From Glaciecola sp. (GTDB lineage Bacteria > Pseudomonadota > Gammaproteobacteria > Enterobacterales > Alteromonadaceae), in contig JAAZVZ010000011.1 in NCBI GenBank assembly GCA_018623155.1, positions 1-64,000 on the forward strand: DNA of 64,000 nt, given 5' to 3'. Every line of letters starts with the position of its first letter. Within the stretch, counting starts at the first letter, position 1. This document shows positions 18,649 through 27,107 of this stretch, in pieces. A model generated the notes under the pieces. It made no database searches and was not told the DNA's origin. It saw only the letters and a program-made list of their open reading frames with translations. The translations under genes and the position numbers were made by a program.

Positions 18649-20969
18649 ATAAACAACTACAAGTCACCAAGCGCACCGGTGAACTCGAGCAGATTGATTT
18701 AGATAAAATTCACAAAGTCATTACCTGGGCTGCAAAAGGCCTCAACAACGTGTCCGTTTCACAAGTCGAAATTAAAGCCCATATCCAATTTTATGATGGC
18801 ATTAAAACCGAAGACATTCATGAAACACTGATAAAATCTGCTGCCGATTTGATCTCAACTGACTCGCCAGATTACCAATACCTTGCCGCGCGCCTAGCAA
18901 TTTTCCACTTGCGTAAGAAAGCTTATGGCCAATTCGAGCCACCTAAATTATATGACCATGTTAAACACATGGTTGAACTAGGCAAATACGACGAACACTT
19001 GCTCGCCGACTACAGCATCGAAGAGTTCGAACAAATGGAAGGCTTTTTGGATCATTGGCGCGATATGGATTTCTCTTATGCTGCGGTTAAGCAGTTGGAG
19101 GGTAAATATCTTGTACAAAACCGAGTGACAGGTGAGATTTTTGAATCAGCGCAGTTTTTATATGTTTTGGTCGCAGCTTGTTTATTTGCAAATTACCCGA
19201 AAGAAACTCGCTTAGATTACGTGAAGCGATTTTATGATGCCGTGTCACAATTTAAGATTTCATTACCCACACCGATTATGGCAGGTGTCCGCACCCCTAC
19301 CCGACAATTCAGTAGTTGTGTATTAATTGAAACTGGTGATAGCTTGGATTCAATTAATGCCAGCGCATCAGCAATCGTAAAATATGTGTCGCAACGAGCT
19401 GGTATCGGTGTAAACGCTGGCCGTATCCGTGCATTAGGTTCTGAGATCCGTGGTGGTGAAGCCTTCCACACAGGTTGTATCCCGTTCTATAAATATTTTC
19501 AAACCGCTGTCAAAAGTTGTTCACAAGGCGGCGTTCGCGGTGGTGCTGCCACTCTTTTCTATCCGATTTGGCATTTGGAAGTTGAATCATTACTTGTATT
19601 GAAAAATAATCGCGGCGTTGAAGAAAACCGTGTTCGTCACCTCGACTACGGTGTTCAATTCAACAAACTCATGTATACAAGACTGATCAAAGGCCAGGAC
19701 ATCACCTTGTTTAGCCCGTCTGATGTTCCAGGTTTGTACGACGCATTTTTCGCGGATCAGGACAAGTTCGAACAACTCTATGTCCAATATGAGCAAGACG
19801 AGTCGATCCGTAAAAAGACAATCAAGGCGATGGAACTAGTCAGCTTGTTTATGCAAGAACGTGCGTCGACCGGCCGTATTTATCTACAAAATGTCGACCA
19901 TTGCAATACGCACTCACCCTTCAATCCTGAAGTTGCGCCAGTACGTCAGTCTAACTTGTGTCTAGAGATAGCTCTGCCCACTAAGCCACTAGAACATGTG
20001 AATGACGAAAATGGCGAAATTGCGTTATGTACCCTATCGGCGTTTAATTTAGGCGCAATTAAGTCATTAGATGAACTTGAAGAACTTGCAGAACTCGCAG
20101 TACGCGCTCTAGACAGCCTATTAGATTATCAAGACTACCCGGTTCCTGCTGCATTAAATGCTACCATGGGGCGTCGTACCTTAGGTATTGGCGTAATTAA
20201 CTTTGCTTATTATCTGGCAAAAAATGGTGTTAAATACTCTGATCACTCAGCGAATGGGTTAGTCCACCGCACATTTGAAGCAATTCAATACTACTTATTA
20301 AAAGCATCAAATGAATTAGCCAAAGAACAAGGTGCTTGTCCTAAGTTTAATGAGACAACCTATTCTCAGGGTTTGATGCCCACTGACACCTATAAAAAGG
20401 ACTTAGACAAAATCTGTGATGAGCCATTGCACCTAGACTGGGATGGACTGCGTGAAAGCATTGTGAAACACGGCTTGCGCAATTCTACGCTTTCTGCGTT
20501 AATGCCATCAGAGACCTCTTCACAAATCTCAAATGCGACCAACGGTATTGAACCACCACGTGGCCACATTAGTATAAAATCTAGTAAAGACGGTGTATTA
20601 AAGCAGGTCGTGCCGGATTACGAAAATCTCAAAGACGCATACGAGTTGTTATGGGATATTCCATCAAATGATGGTTATTTACAGCTTGTTGGCATCATGC
20701 AGAAATTCGTTGATCAAACCATCTCTGCTAACACCAATTACGATCCAAGTAAATTTGAAGGGGGGAAAGTTCCAATGAAGCTACTCATTAAAGACTTACT
20801 CACTACTTATAAACTTGGTATCAAAACACTATACTACCATAACACTCGTGATGGTGCAGGTAACAGTGATGATTTAGAAGTCAAAGCCGCAACACAAGGC
20901 ACCCAAGCCCAAGCAGTTGTTGAGCAAGATGACGATGATGGATGTGCTGGCGGCGCGTGTAAAATATAA
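18645..20969 (+). CDS. nrdA: Class Ia ribonucleoside-diphosphate reductase, alpha subunit
   Basis: This 774-residue catalytic subunit reduces ribonucleoside diphosphates to deoxy forms. The N-terminal ATP cone (QVTKRTGELEQI...) gives dATP feedback. Active-site cysteines appear in RQFSSCVL (~225), SNLCLEIALP (~439) and ALCTLSAFN (~462), with the loop PSETSSQISNATNG further on. The C-terminal redox pair is in CAGGACKI. The start is fixed: an in-frame TAA lies 18 bases upstream and only this ATG follows. No Shine-Dalgarno is visible. It is followed by nrdB and a 2Fe-2S ferredoxin, the E. coli nrdAB-yfaE order. Confidence 0.97.
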   Translation: MNKQLQVTKRTGELEQIDLDKIHKVITWAAKGLNNVSVSQVEIKAHIQFYDGIKTEDIHETLIKSAADLISTDSPDYQYLAARLAIFHLRKKAYGQFEPPKLYDHVKHMVELGKYDEHLLADYSIEEFEQMEGFLDHWRDMDFSYAAVKQLEGKYLVQNRVTGEIFESAQFLYVLVAACLFANYPKETRLDYVKRFYDAVSQFKISLPTPIMAGVRTPTRQFSSCVLIETGDSLDSINASASAIVKYVSQRAGIGVNAGRIRALGSEIRGGEAFHTGCIPFYKYFQTAVKSCSQGGVRGGAATLFYPIWHLEVESLLVLKNNRGVEENRVRHLDYGVQFNKLMYTRLIKGQDITLFSPSDVPGLYDAFFADQDKFEQLYVQYEQDESIRKKTIKAMELVSLFMQERASTGRIYLQNVDHCNTHSPFNPEVAPVRQSNLCLEIALPTKPLEHVNDENGEIALCTLSAFNLGAIKSLDELEELAELAVRALDSLLDYQDYPVPAALNATMGRRTLGIGVINFAYYLAKNGVKYSDHSANGLVHRTFEAIQYYLLKASNELAKEQGACPKFNETTYSQGLMPTDTYKKDLDKICDEPLHLDWDGLRESIVKHGLRNSTLSALMPSETSSQISNATNGIEPPRGHISIKSSKDGVLKQVVPDYENLKDAYELLWDIPSNDGYLQLVGIMQKFVDQTISANTNYDPSKFEGGKVPMKLLIKDLLTTYKLGIKTLYYHNTRDGAGNSDDLEVKAATQGTQAQAVVEQDDDDGCAGGACKI

Positions 20970-21019
20970 CACGCGTTTGCATGCTTCAACGATAACGATA
21001 ACTTAAGAAGTACTATCAC

Positions 21020-22150
21020 ATGAGATACACAACATTTAATCAAGAAAACAACGACTTCATGACCGAGCCAATGTTCTTTGGTAACCCTGTGAATGTTGCT
21101 CGTTATGACCAACAAAAACATGCTATTTTTGAGAAGCTTATTGAAAAACAGATCTCTTTTTTCTGGCGTCCTGAAGAAGTCGATGTCAGTAAGGACAGAG
21201 CCGACTTTCAAGCCTTAAGTGATGCTGAAAAACATATTTTCATCTCGAACTTGAAATATCAAACGCTACTAGATTCGGTTCAAGGTCGCAGTCCAAACAT
21301 AGCATTTTTACCAATTATTTCTATCCCTGAATTAGAAACCTGGGTGGAGACTTGGTCGTTCTTTGAAACCATACATTCTCGCTCCTACACACATATTTTG
21401 CGTAACTTGTTTACTGATCCTTCCTCAGTATTTGGTGACATTGTTGATAATGAGCAAATCAAGCAGCGCGCAACCGACATTTCAAAATATTACGATGATT
21501 TGATTTTTGCGACTCAAGTTTGGCAAACCCATGGGGAAGGCACTCACAATATTAATGGTGAGTCCATAACCATTAGTATGCGTGAACTAAAGAAAAAGCT
21601 TTATCTGTGCATGAATTCTGTCAACGCATTAGAAGCTATCCGTTTTTATGTGTCCTTTGCATGTACATTTGCCTTTGCAGAGCGCGAACTCATGGAAGGG
21701 AATTCAAAAATCATTCGTCTCATCGCACGTGATGAAAACCTTCACTTGACTTCTACTCAACATATCTTAAATCTTTGGGCGAAAGGCAAAGATGATCCTG
21801 AAATGGCGGAGATTGCCAAAGAATGTGAGGCAGAGGCTCGTGAAATATTTTTAAAAGCGGTAGATCAGGAGAAGCAATGGGCGGCGTATTTGTTTGCCAA
21901 TGGCTCAATGATTGGCTTAAATGAAGAAATCCTGTGCCAATACGTTGAGTATATTGCCAATCAACGAATGGCGGCGATTGGCTTAGGTCAACCATTTGAT
22001 ATCAGCAGTAACCCATTACCATGGATGAACAATTATCTGCATTCTGACAATGTACAAGTTGCTCCTCAAGAAGCCGAGATCAGTTCGTACCTTGTAGGTC
22101 AAATTGACTCTGAGGTTTCTGCAGAAGACTTCGACGAGTTCGAACTCTAA
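21020..22150 (+). CDS. nrdB: Class Ia ribonucleoside-diphosphate reductase, beta subunit
   Basis: This 376-residue radical-generating subunit carries a diferric-tyrosyl cofactor. The radical tyrosine is Y123 in HSRSYTHI (Y122 in E. coli). The iron ligands include D85, E116 and H119, and later the E/H pair in RDENLHLT. The C-terminal tail ([12 protein letters not shown]) is the NrdA-docking peptide. It sits 50 bases after nrdA and is followed seven bases later by the ferredoxin that maintains its cofactor. Confidence 0.97.
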   Translation: MRYTTFNQENNDFMTEPMFFGNPVNVARYDQQKHAIFEKLIEKQISFFWRPEEVDVSKDRADFQALSDAEKHIFISNLKYQTLLDSVQGRSPNIAFLPIISIPELETWVETWSFFETIHSRSYTHILRNLFTDPSSVFGDIVDNEQIKQRATDISKYYDDLIFATQVWQTHGEGTHNINGESITISMRELKKKLYLCMNSVNALEAIRFYVSFACTFAFAERELMEGNSKIIRLIARDENLHLTSTQHILNLWAKGKDDPEMAEIAKECEAEAREIFLKAVDQEKQWAAYLFANGSMIGLNEEILCQYVEYIANQRMAAIGLGQPFDISSNPLPWMNNYLHSDNVQVAPQEAEISSYLVGQIDSEVSAEDFDEFEL

Positions 22151-22156
22151 ACTAAC

Positions 22157-22420
22157 ATGAGTGACCTAACAAAAGGTTGTGTTGTGACATTGCGTGACGG
22201 CACAACCTTTTCTACTTCTAAAGACACCCTACTGGAAGACCTCGAAGCACACAATATATCAATTGAGTATCATTGTCGCGAAGGATTTTGTGGTGCATGT
22301 CGCTGCAAGATCGTCTCTGGAGAGGTTGACTATACAACAGACCCCCTCGCCTTCATTGATGATGATGAAATATTGCCTTGTTGTACTGTAGCGGTATCGG
22401 ATCTAACACTTGATATTTAG
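22157..22420 (+). CDS. 2Fe-2S ferredoxin, YfaE-type cofactor maintenance protein
   Basis: This 87-residue plant-type [2Fe-2S] ferredoxin has cluster cysteines C40, C45, C48 and C75 or C76 in the pattern Cx4Cx2C...C (CREGFCGAC and LPCC). In E. coli, YfaE next to nrdB supplies electrons to rebuild the NrdB diferric-tyrosyl radical, and the same gene order here supports that job. It starts seven bases after the nrdB stop. Its stop is only four bases from the converging VWA gene, leaving no room for a separate terminator. Confidence 0.9.
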   Translation: MSDLTKGCVVTLRDGTTFSTSKDTLLEDLEAHNISIEYHCREGFCGACRCKIVSGEVDYTTDPLAFIDDDEILPCCTVAVSDLTLDI

Positions 22421-22424
22421 CTCG

Positions 22425-23600
22425 TTACTTTTGTAATAATTTTGCCATAGCATCCCCTAAACCGTTTAGAGTCAGTGGATACATTTTATCATCCAGAATT
22501 TCTCGAATGAGGTGTATCGAGTGATGATACTCCCAATATGTTTGCGGCTGAGGATTGAGCCACACCGAATTGGAAAAATGATTGAGCAACAGTCGTAACC
22601 AATATTCTCCTGTTTGCTCGTTCCAATGTTCCACACTGCCTCCTGGATACGTTATTTCATAAGGCCCCATGGTCGCATCACCCACAAAAATACATTTGTA
22701 GTCACGCCCGTAAGTGCGCAAAATTTCAAATATGGTCTGCACTTTATGACGGCGCGAATTATCTTCCCAAACCCCCTCATAAATGCAATTGTGAAAATAA
22801 TAATAACGTAGGTGTTTGAATTCAGCGTGCACTGCCGAGAATAACTCTTCAATTTGCTGAATATGCATATCCATTGAACCGCCCACATCAAAGAACATAA
22901 TGACTTTAACAGCATTGTGACGCTCTGGACGCATTTTTAAATCCAATAACCCTGCGTTTTTAGCTGTTGCCCCAATCGTATCATCAATATCCAGTTCTTC
23001 TGCTGCACCGGTTCGGGCAAAGCGACGGAGTTTCCGAAGGGCAACTTGCATATTACGAGAGGATAAACGCTCATCATTAGATAAGTTTTTAAATTCACGC
23101 TTATCCCATACTTTAACCGCAGAATAATTGCGATTACTGTCCTGCCCCATACGTATCCCTTCAGGATTAGCGCCATAGGCACCAAAGGGAGATGTCCCGC
23201 CCGTACCAATCCATTTATTTCCTCCTTGATGACGCTTTTGTTGCTCAGCAAGTCGTTCCTTTAGAGTCGTCATTAATTCATCGAGCCCACCAAGCTTCTC
23301 AATTTTGTTTCGCTCTTCTAGTGACAAACGTTTTTCAATCTCTTTCCGAAGCCAATCGGATGGAAGCTCATCTCTAAATAACTGAAGTTGGCTTACCCCT
23401 TCAAAATAATGCGCAAAGGCTCTATCAAACTTATCAAAATGCGCTTCGTCTTTTATCAAAATCACTCGTGAAATTCGATAAAACGTCTCCCAATCTGCGT
23501 ATACTAATTCCTTGTCCAGTGCATTAAGCAAATCCAGATGCTCTCGAAGAGAAACGGGTACTTGAAATCTTTTTAAGGTCAGAAAAAACTCGATGAGCAT
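22425..23600 (-). CDS. CoxE-like VWA-domain protein
   Basis: This 391-residue soluble protein has a C-terminal von Willebrand A domain. The metal-site motif appears as FFDVGGSMD near residue 240, a Gly replacing the usual Ser as is typical for this CoxE branch, and IFVGDATMGPYE lies near 305. The N-terminal half is charged and helical. It follows a MoxR ATPase by 14 bases. MoxR-VWA pairs act as chaperones for metal-enzyme or complex assembly. The substrate here is unknown; nothing in the neighbourhood identifies it. Confidence 0.85.
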   Translation of the reverse strand: MLIEFFLTLKRFQVPVSLREHLDLLNALDKELVYADWETFYRISRVILIKDEAHFDKFDRAFAHYFEGVSQLQLFRDELPSDWLRKEIEKRLSLEERNKIEKLGGLDELMTTLKERLAEQQKRHQGGNKWIGTGGTSPFGAYGANPEGIRMGQDSNRNYSAVKVWDKREFKNLSNDERLSSRNMQVALRKLRRFARTGAAEELDIDDTIGATAKNAGLLDLKMRPERHNAVKVIMFFDVGGSMDMHIQQIEELFSAVHAEFKHLRYYYFHNCIYEGVWEDNSRRHKVQTIFEILRTYGRDYKCIFVGDATMGPYEITYPGGSVEHWNEQTGEYWLRLLLNHFSNSVWLNPQPQTYWEYHHSIHLIREILDDKMYPLTLNGLGDAMAKLLQK

Positions 23601-23614
23601 ATGAAGGCGCTCTC

Positions 23615-24451
23615 TTAACGGCGTGCCATAAATAAGAGCTTTTCAAACAAGTGCATATCCTGCTCATTTTTTAATAACGCTCCATACAATGGTGGCATCG
23701 CATTAGCATTATCTTTGTTTTGTAAAACGTCTAAAGGAATATCTTCTGCAACCAAAAGCTTCAACCAATCAATCAACTCTGAGGTGGATGGTTTTTTCTT
23801 AATTCCTGGGACATCTCTTACCTCAAAAAATCGTTCCAATGCCAACTCGAGTAAACGAGGTTTAAGATTTGGAAAATGTACATCAACAATTTGCTTGAGT
23901 TCTTCGGCATTTGGAAATTGTATATAATGAAAGAAACAGCGGCGCAAAAAGGCATCTGGTAATTCTTTTTCGTTATTAGATGTAATAATCACAATCGGTC
24001 GATGCTCAGCTTTGACCCATTCTTGCGTTTCAGGCACATAAAATGACATTTTATCCAGCTCTAATAATAGGTCATTGGGAAATTCAATGTCCGCTTTATC
24101 GATTTCATCAATCAGTAAAATACAACGCTTAGCACTGGTAAATGCCTGCCATAAAGCGCCTTTTTTAATGTAATTAGCAATATCATGTACCTTATCGTCA
24201 CCAAGCTGTGAATCTCTCAAACGAGAAACCGCATCGTACTCATACAAGCCTTGTATGGCCTTAGTCGTGGATTTAATGTGCCATTGAAAAAGCTCTTTAT
24301 CCATCGCTTGTGCCAATTGTTCAGCGAGCATGGTTTTACCAGTACCTGGCTCGCCCTTGATTAATAAAGGTTTTTCCAAGGTCATGGCCGCATTAACGGC
24401 GAGTTGTAATTCATCGCTCGCAATATAGTCTTGGGTTCCTGTGAACTTCAT
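23615..24451 (-). CDS. MoxR-family AAA+ ATPase
   Basis: This 278-residue ATPase has Walker A GEPGTGKTMLAEQ near residue 37, Walker B CILLIDEIDKAD near 106 and the sensor segment IVIITSNNEKELPDAFLRRCFF near 150-170. MoxR proteins work with a VWA partner as an assembly chaperone, and the partner gene follows directly. The cognate client protein is not evident. The same two-gene cassette is common in Alteromonadales and other proteobacteria, so it is treated as housekeeping, not as a defence system. Confidence 0.88.
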   Translation of the reverse strand: MKFTGTQDYIASDELQLAVNAAMTLEKPLLIKGEPGTGKTMLAEQLAQAMDKELFQWHIKSTTKAIQGLYEYDAVSRLRDSQLGDDKVHDIANYIKKGALWQAFTSAKRCILLIDEIDKADIEFPNDLLLELDKMSFYVPETQEWVKAEHRPIVIITSNNEKELPDAFLRRCFFHYIQFPNAEELKQIVDVHFPNLKPRLLELALERFFEVRDVPGIKKKPSTSELIDWLKLLVAEDIPLDVLQNKDNANAMPPLYGALLKNEQDMHLFEKLLFMARR

Positions 24452-24540
24452 TGTTTACCTCGAAAGTGTAATTTTATTGTTAATGCATCTATCTTATAAC
24501 GAAAGAGTACTTTAAAAAAACAACGCCATGATAAATGATA

Positions 24541-24586
24541 TAGGTATAACTGAATAGTATACCTAAATAGCTAATAAGTATTTAGG
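24541..24586 (+). promoter_or_regulatory. Two overlapping LysR-type inverted repeats before cysK
   Basis: Repeat A has arms TAGGTATA (24541-24548) and TATACCTA (24558-24565). Repeat B has arms CCTAAATA (24562-24569) and TATTTAGG (24579-24586). Both have perfect 8-bp arms and a 9-base spacer, both contain the T-N11-A core of LysR-family sites, and their centres are 21 bp apart. CysB, a LysR regulator encoded at 59682-60656, is the known regulator of cysK in enterics, so these are candidate CysB sites. They could alternatively form mutually exclusive RNA hairpins. Confidence 0.55.
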
Positions 24587-24613
24587 CTGACACTCCCAAC
24601 AAAAGGAATCATT

Positions 24614-25579
24614 ATGCGCGTATTTGACGATAACGCTTTGGCCATTGGTAACACCCCACTTGTAAAATTAAACCGCGTAACTGGCGGAAACGTTTATGCA
24701 AAAATAGAGTCTCGTAACCCATCTTTTTCAGTCAAATGTCGTATTGGCGCAAATATGATTTGGGATGCCGAGAAGCGCGGAGTGTTAAGTGAAGGCAAGG
24801 AATTGGTTGAGCCAACATCTGGCAATACAGGCATTGCATTGGCATTTGTAGCAGCAGCAAAAGGTTATCCTCTTACTTTAACGATGCCTAGCTCTATGTC
24901 TTTAGAACGTCGTAAACTGCTAAAATCTTTAGGTGCTAAATTGGTTTTAACGGAGCCAGCTAAAGGCATGAAAGGTGCGGTTGCGACTGCTCAAGAAATT
25001 GTGGCAACGGATCCAGATAAATTTGTCTTATTACAGCAATTTGATAACCCTGCCAACCCTGAGATCCACGTTAAAACAACCGGCCCAGAGATTTGGAATG
25101 ACACTGATGGGACCATTGATACATTTGTTGCGGGTGTTGGTACAGGTGGTACTATCACTGGCGTTTCTCGCTACATCAAAGAAGTCCAAGGTAAAGCGAT
25201 TACGACGGTTGCAGTAGAACCAACAGATTCACCTGTCATTACTCAAGCAAAAGCGGGTGAAGAACTGACTCCTGGCCCACACAAAATCCAAGGAATTGGT
25301 GCTGGCTTTATCCCAGGTAATCTGGATTTGGATTTGATCGATGAAGTTGAGCAAGTTTCTAATGAAGAATGTATGGAGATGGCCAAGCGCTTAATGAAAG
25401 AAGAAGGTATCCTAGCCGGTATATCCTCTGGTGCTGCTGTGGTTGCGGCTAAGCGTTATGCTGAGCGCCCAGAAAATAAAGATAAGGTGGTGGTCGTTAT
25501 TTTAGCTTCAGGAACAGAACGTTATTTATCAAGCCCAATGTTTGCGGGTGAATTTAGCGATTTGGAAGAAGTTCAGTAA
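24614..25579 (+). CDS. cysK: Cysteine synthase A (O-acetylserine sulfhydrylase)
   Basis: This 321-residue PLP enzyme makes cysteine from O-acetylserine and sulfide. The PLP lysine lies in [11 protein letters not shown] near residue 42, the substrate loop is [11 protein letters not shown] near 71, and the phosphate-cup [14 protein letters not shown] is near 180. Length is standard. A good Shine-Dalgarno (AAAAGGA) precedes the ATG. It has its own control region with two inverted repeats and a strong terminator, so it is monocistronic. Confidence 0.96.
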   Translation: MRVFDDNALAIGNTPLVKLNRVTGGNVYAKIESRNPSFSVKCRIGANMIWDAEKRGVLSEGKELVEPTSGNTGIALAFVAAAKGYPLTLTMPSSMSLERRKLLKSLGAKLVLTEPAKGMKGAVATAQEIVATDPDKFVLLQQFDNPANPEIHVKTTGPEIWNDTDGTIDTFVAGVGTGGTITGVSRYIKEVQGKAITTVAVEPTDSPVITQAKAGEELTPGPHKIQGIGAGFIPGNLDLDLIDEVEQVSNEECMEMAKRLMKEEGILAGISSGAAVVAAKRYAERPENKDKVVVVILASGTERYLSSPMFAGEFSDLEEVQ

Positions 25580-25602
25580 TTCATTTTTTATAAATGAATG
25601 AT

Positions 25603-25634
25603 GGGGAGTCTATATGTATAGACTCCCCTTTTTT
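25603..25634 (+). terminator. Strong intrinsic terminator after cysK
   Basis: A perfect 12-bp stem (25603-25614 with 25617-25628), with only two bases between the arms so that the loop opens slightly, is followed by six T residues. It lies 24 bases after the cysK stop and before the converging enoyl-CoA hydratase-like gene. Confidence 0.92.
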
Positions 25635-25674
25635 GTATGCGAACAATAATGAAATTGTGCTAAAAATTACCTAC

Positions 25675-26421
25675 TTAATTACGTTGAACAAACGCGTTAA
25701 ATGCCTGTTTTGCCTCTTCGGACTGCATTGCTTCGATAAATATTTTAAGTTCAGCGTACATATGCTCATTGATTGCCAGAGCATTCGTTTTCATTAGTTG
25801 CTTTGATTGTCGGAGCGCCACCTGAGGCAAAGATGCAAGTTTTTGTGCTGTTTGTGCTACTTTTTCACTCAGTGTTTCGGCTTCAAACACATCGTTGACC
25901 ATGCCCATTTCTTTTGCCGCGTCAGCAGTGATTGACTCACCCAACAATAGCCACTCTGCAGCTCTTATATGTCCCATTAAACGAGGCATGATGTAACTTG
26001 ATGCATATTCTGGCACTAAGCCTAAGTTGATAAATGGCGTTCTCAAAACGGTATTTTTCGAACAATACACAAAATCACAATGAAGTAACATCGTCGCACC
26101 AATACCGATCGCGAGTCCGTCTACTTGTGCAATAACCGGTAATTTACATTCCATCAATGCACGCATGAACTGCTCAGTCTCATTAACTTCAGTATCAGTT
26201 TGCTGCGTTGCTGAGATAAAATCATGCATATCATTGCCCGCAGTAAATACCCCATCGCTACCTTTGATTACGATGACTCTTGCCTCTTCATCTTGACCTG
26301 CGTAATTAATAGCATTAGCCAAACTCAAATACATCTCACGGGTAAGTGCGTTTTTTTTCTCAGGGCGGTTGATGGTGAGTGTTATGATATGCTCATTTTG
26401 TTCAATTGCGATATGTTGCAT
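25675..26421 (-). CDS. Enoyl-CoA hydratase/isomerase family protein
   Basis: This ~248-residue crotonase-fold protein probably hydrates or isomerises an enoyl-CoA. It has the family start (HIITLTINRPEKKNALT), the oxyanion-hole segments GSDGVFTAGNDMHDF and DGLAIGIGATMLLHCD, and LGLVPEYASSY. ATG at 26419-26421 (MQHIAIEQ) is preferred over an upstream in-frame start because the conserved domain begins there. The substrate cannot be told from sequence. It is divergent from the rhombosortase gene. Confidence 0.87.
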   Translation of the reverse strand: MQHIAIEQNEHIITLTINRPEKKNALTREMYLSLANAINYAGQDEEARVIVIKGSDGVFTAGNDMHDFISATQQTDTEVNETEQFMRALMECKLPVIAQVDGLAIGIGATMLLHCDFVYCSKNTVLRTPFINLGLVPEYASSYIMPRLMGHIRAAEWLLLGESITADAAKEMGMVNDVFEAETLSEKVAQTAQKLASLPQVALRQSKQLMKTNALAINEHMYAELKIFIEAMQSEEAKQAFNAFVQRN

Positions 26422-26449
26422 ATAGAAACCCAATTTTATATTTGTTGCA

Positions 26450-26462
26450 TGTTGTAACAACA
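26450..26462. promoter_or_regulatory. Small palindrome in divergent promoter region
   Basis: TGTTGTAACAACA is a perfect 6-1-6 palindrome, centred 35 bases before the enoyl-CoA hydratase start and 43 before the rhombosortase start. It could be an operator for either gene. No named regulator consensus is recognised, and chance cannot be excluded. Confidence 0.25.
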
Positions 26463-26498
26463 CGTATCATATACCAAAACTATCAGCATGTTACATAA

Positions 26499-27104
26499 AT
26501 GTTAAAAAACTTTCCCACTGATCGTCAACATATCACCGTACTAATATTGATTAGTGTTACTGCCTTTTTGTGCTCTGTCATTTTTTCTAGCGATATTGAT
26601 ATGTTTAATTTTCAACATGATGCCTTCGAGCAAGGTCAATGGTATCGCTTAGTCACTCATGCCTTTTGGCATACAAACACTAATCATTTTCTTCTAAATA
26701 TTTCTGGAATATTATTGCTGTGGGCGTTGCATGGTGAATATTACAACTATCACAACGTCTTGGGTGTGATCGTGTTTGGGATCCTGATAAGCGGAATTAT
26801 GGTTTGGTGTTTTAGCCCAAATATTAATCACTATGTAGGTTTATCTGCAACTTTACATGGATTATTTGTATGGGGTGCATGTTATGACATTATTAAGCAA
26901 AGACGCTCAGGCTGGCTTTTACTAATAGGTCTTTTCATAAAATTGATACAAGAACAATTGTTTGAAGACACAATAACAGCCGAGCTCATTAATGCTTCCG
27001 TAGCCACTATGGCACATATATATGGTGCATTGGCCGGAGCATGTTATTTTTTGCTAGAACAAAAATGGTCACGACAAACACGTCGTGACCGCTTTAATAA
27101 TTAA
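26499..27104 (+). CDS. Rhombosortase-like rhomboid intramembrane protease
   Basis: This 201-residue polytopic membrane protein has about six hydrophobic segments. Rhomboid residues are visible: H63xxxN67 in TM2, the nucleophile Ser116 in VGLSATLHG, and His173 in MAHIYGALAG. The VGLSxxLHG and HxYGA pattern is that of rhombosortases (RrtA), which process GlyGly-CTERM proteins at the cell surface. The usual GLSG is GLSA here. No GlyGly-CTERM substrate is encoded in the window. It is divergent from the enoyl-CoA hydratase gene and converges with the S9 peptidase gene. Confidence 0.82.
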   Translation: MLKNFPTDRQHITVLILISVTAFLCSVIFSSDIDMFNFQHDAFEQGQWYRLVTHAFWHTNTNHFLLNISGILLLWALHGEYYNYHNVLGVIVFGILISGIMVWCFSPNINHYVGLSATLHGLFVWGACYDIIKQRRSGWLLLIGLFIKLIQEQLFEDTITAELINASVATMAHIYGALAGACYFLLEQKWSRQTRRDRFNN

Positions 27105-27107
27105 CGT

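Noticed and set aside
22425-24451. MoxR-VWA pair as a defence system
   Set aside because: Lengths, motifs and setting match the ordinary CoxE/MoxR chaperone pair; no nuclease, protease or mobile-element genes are nearby.
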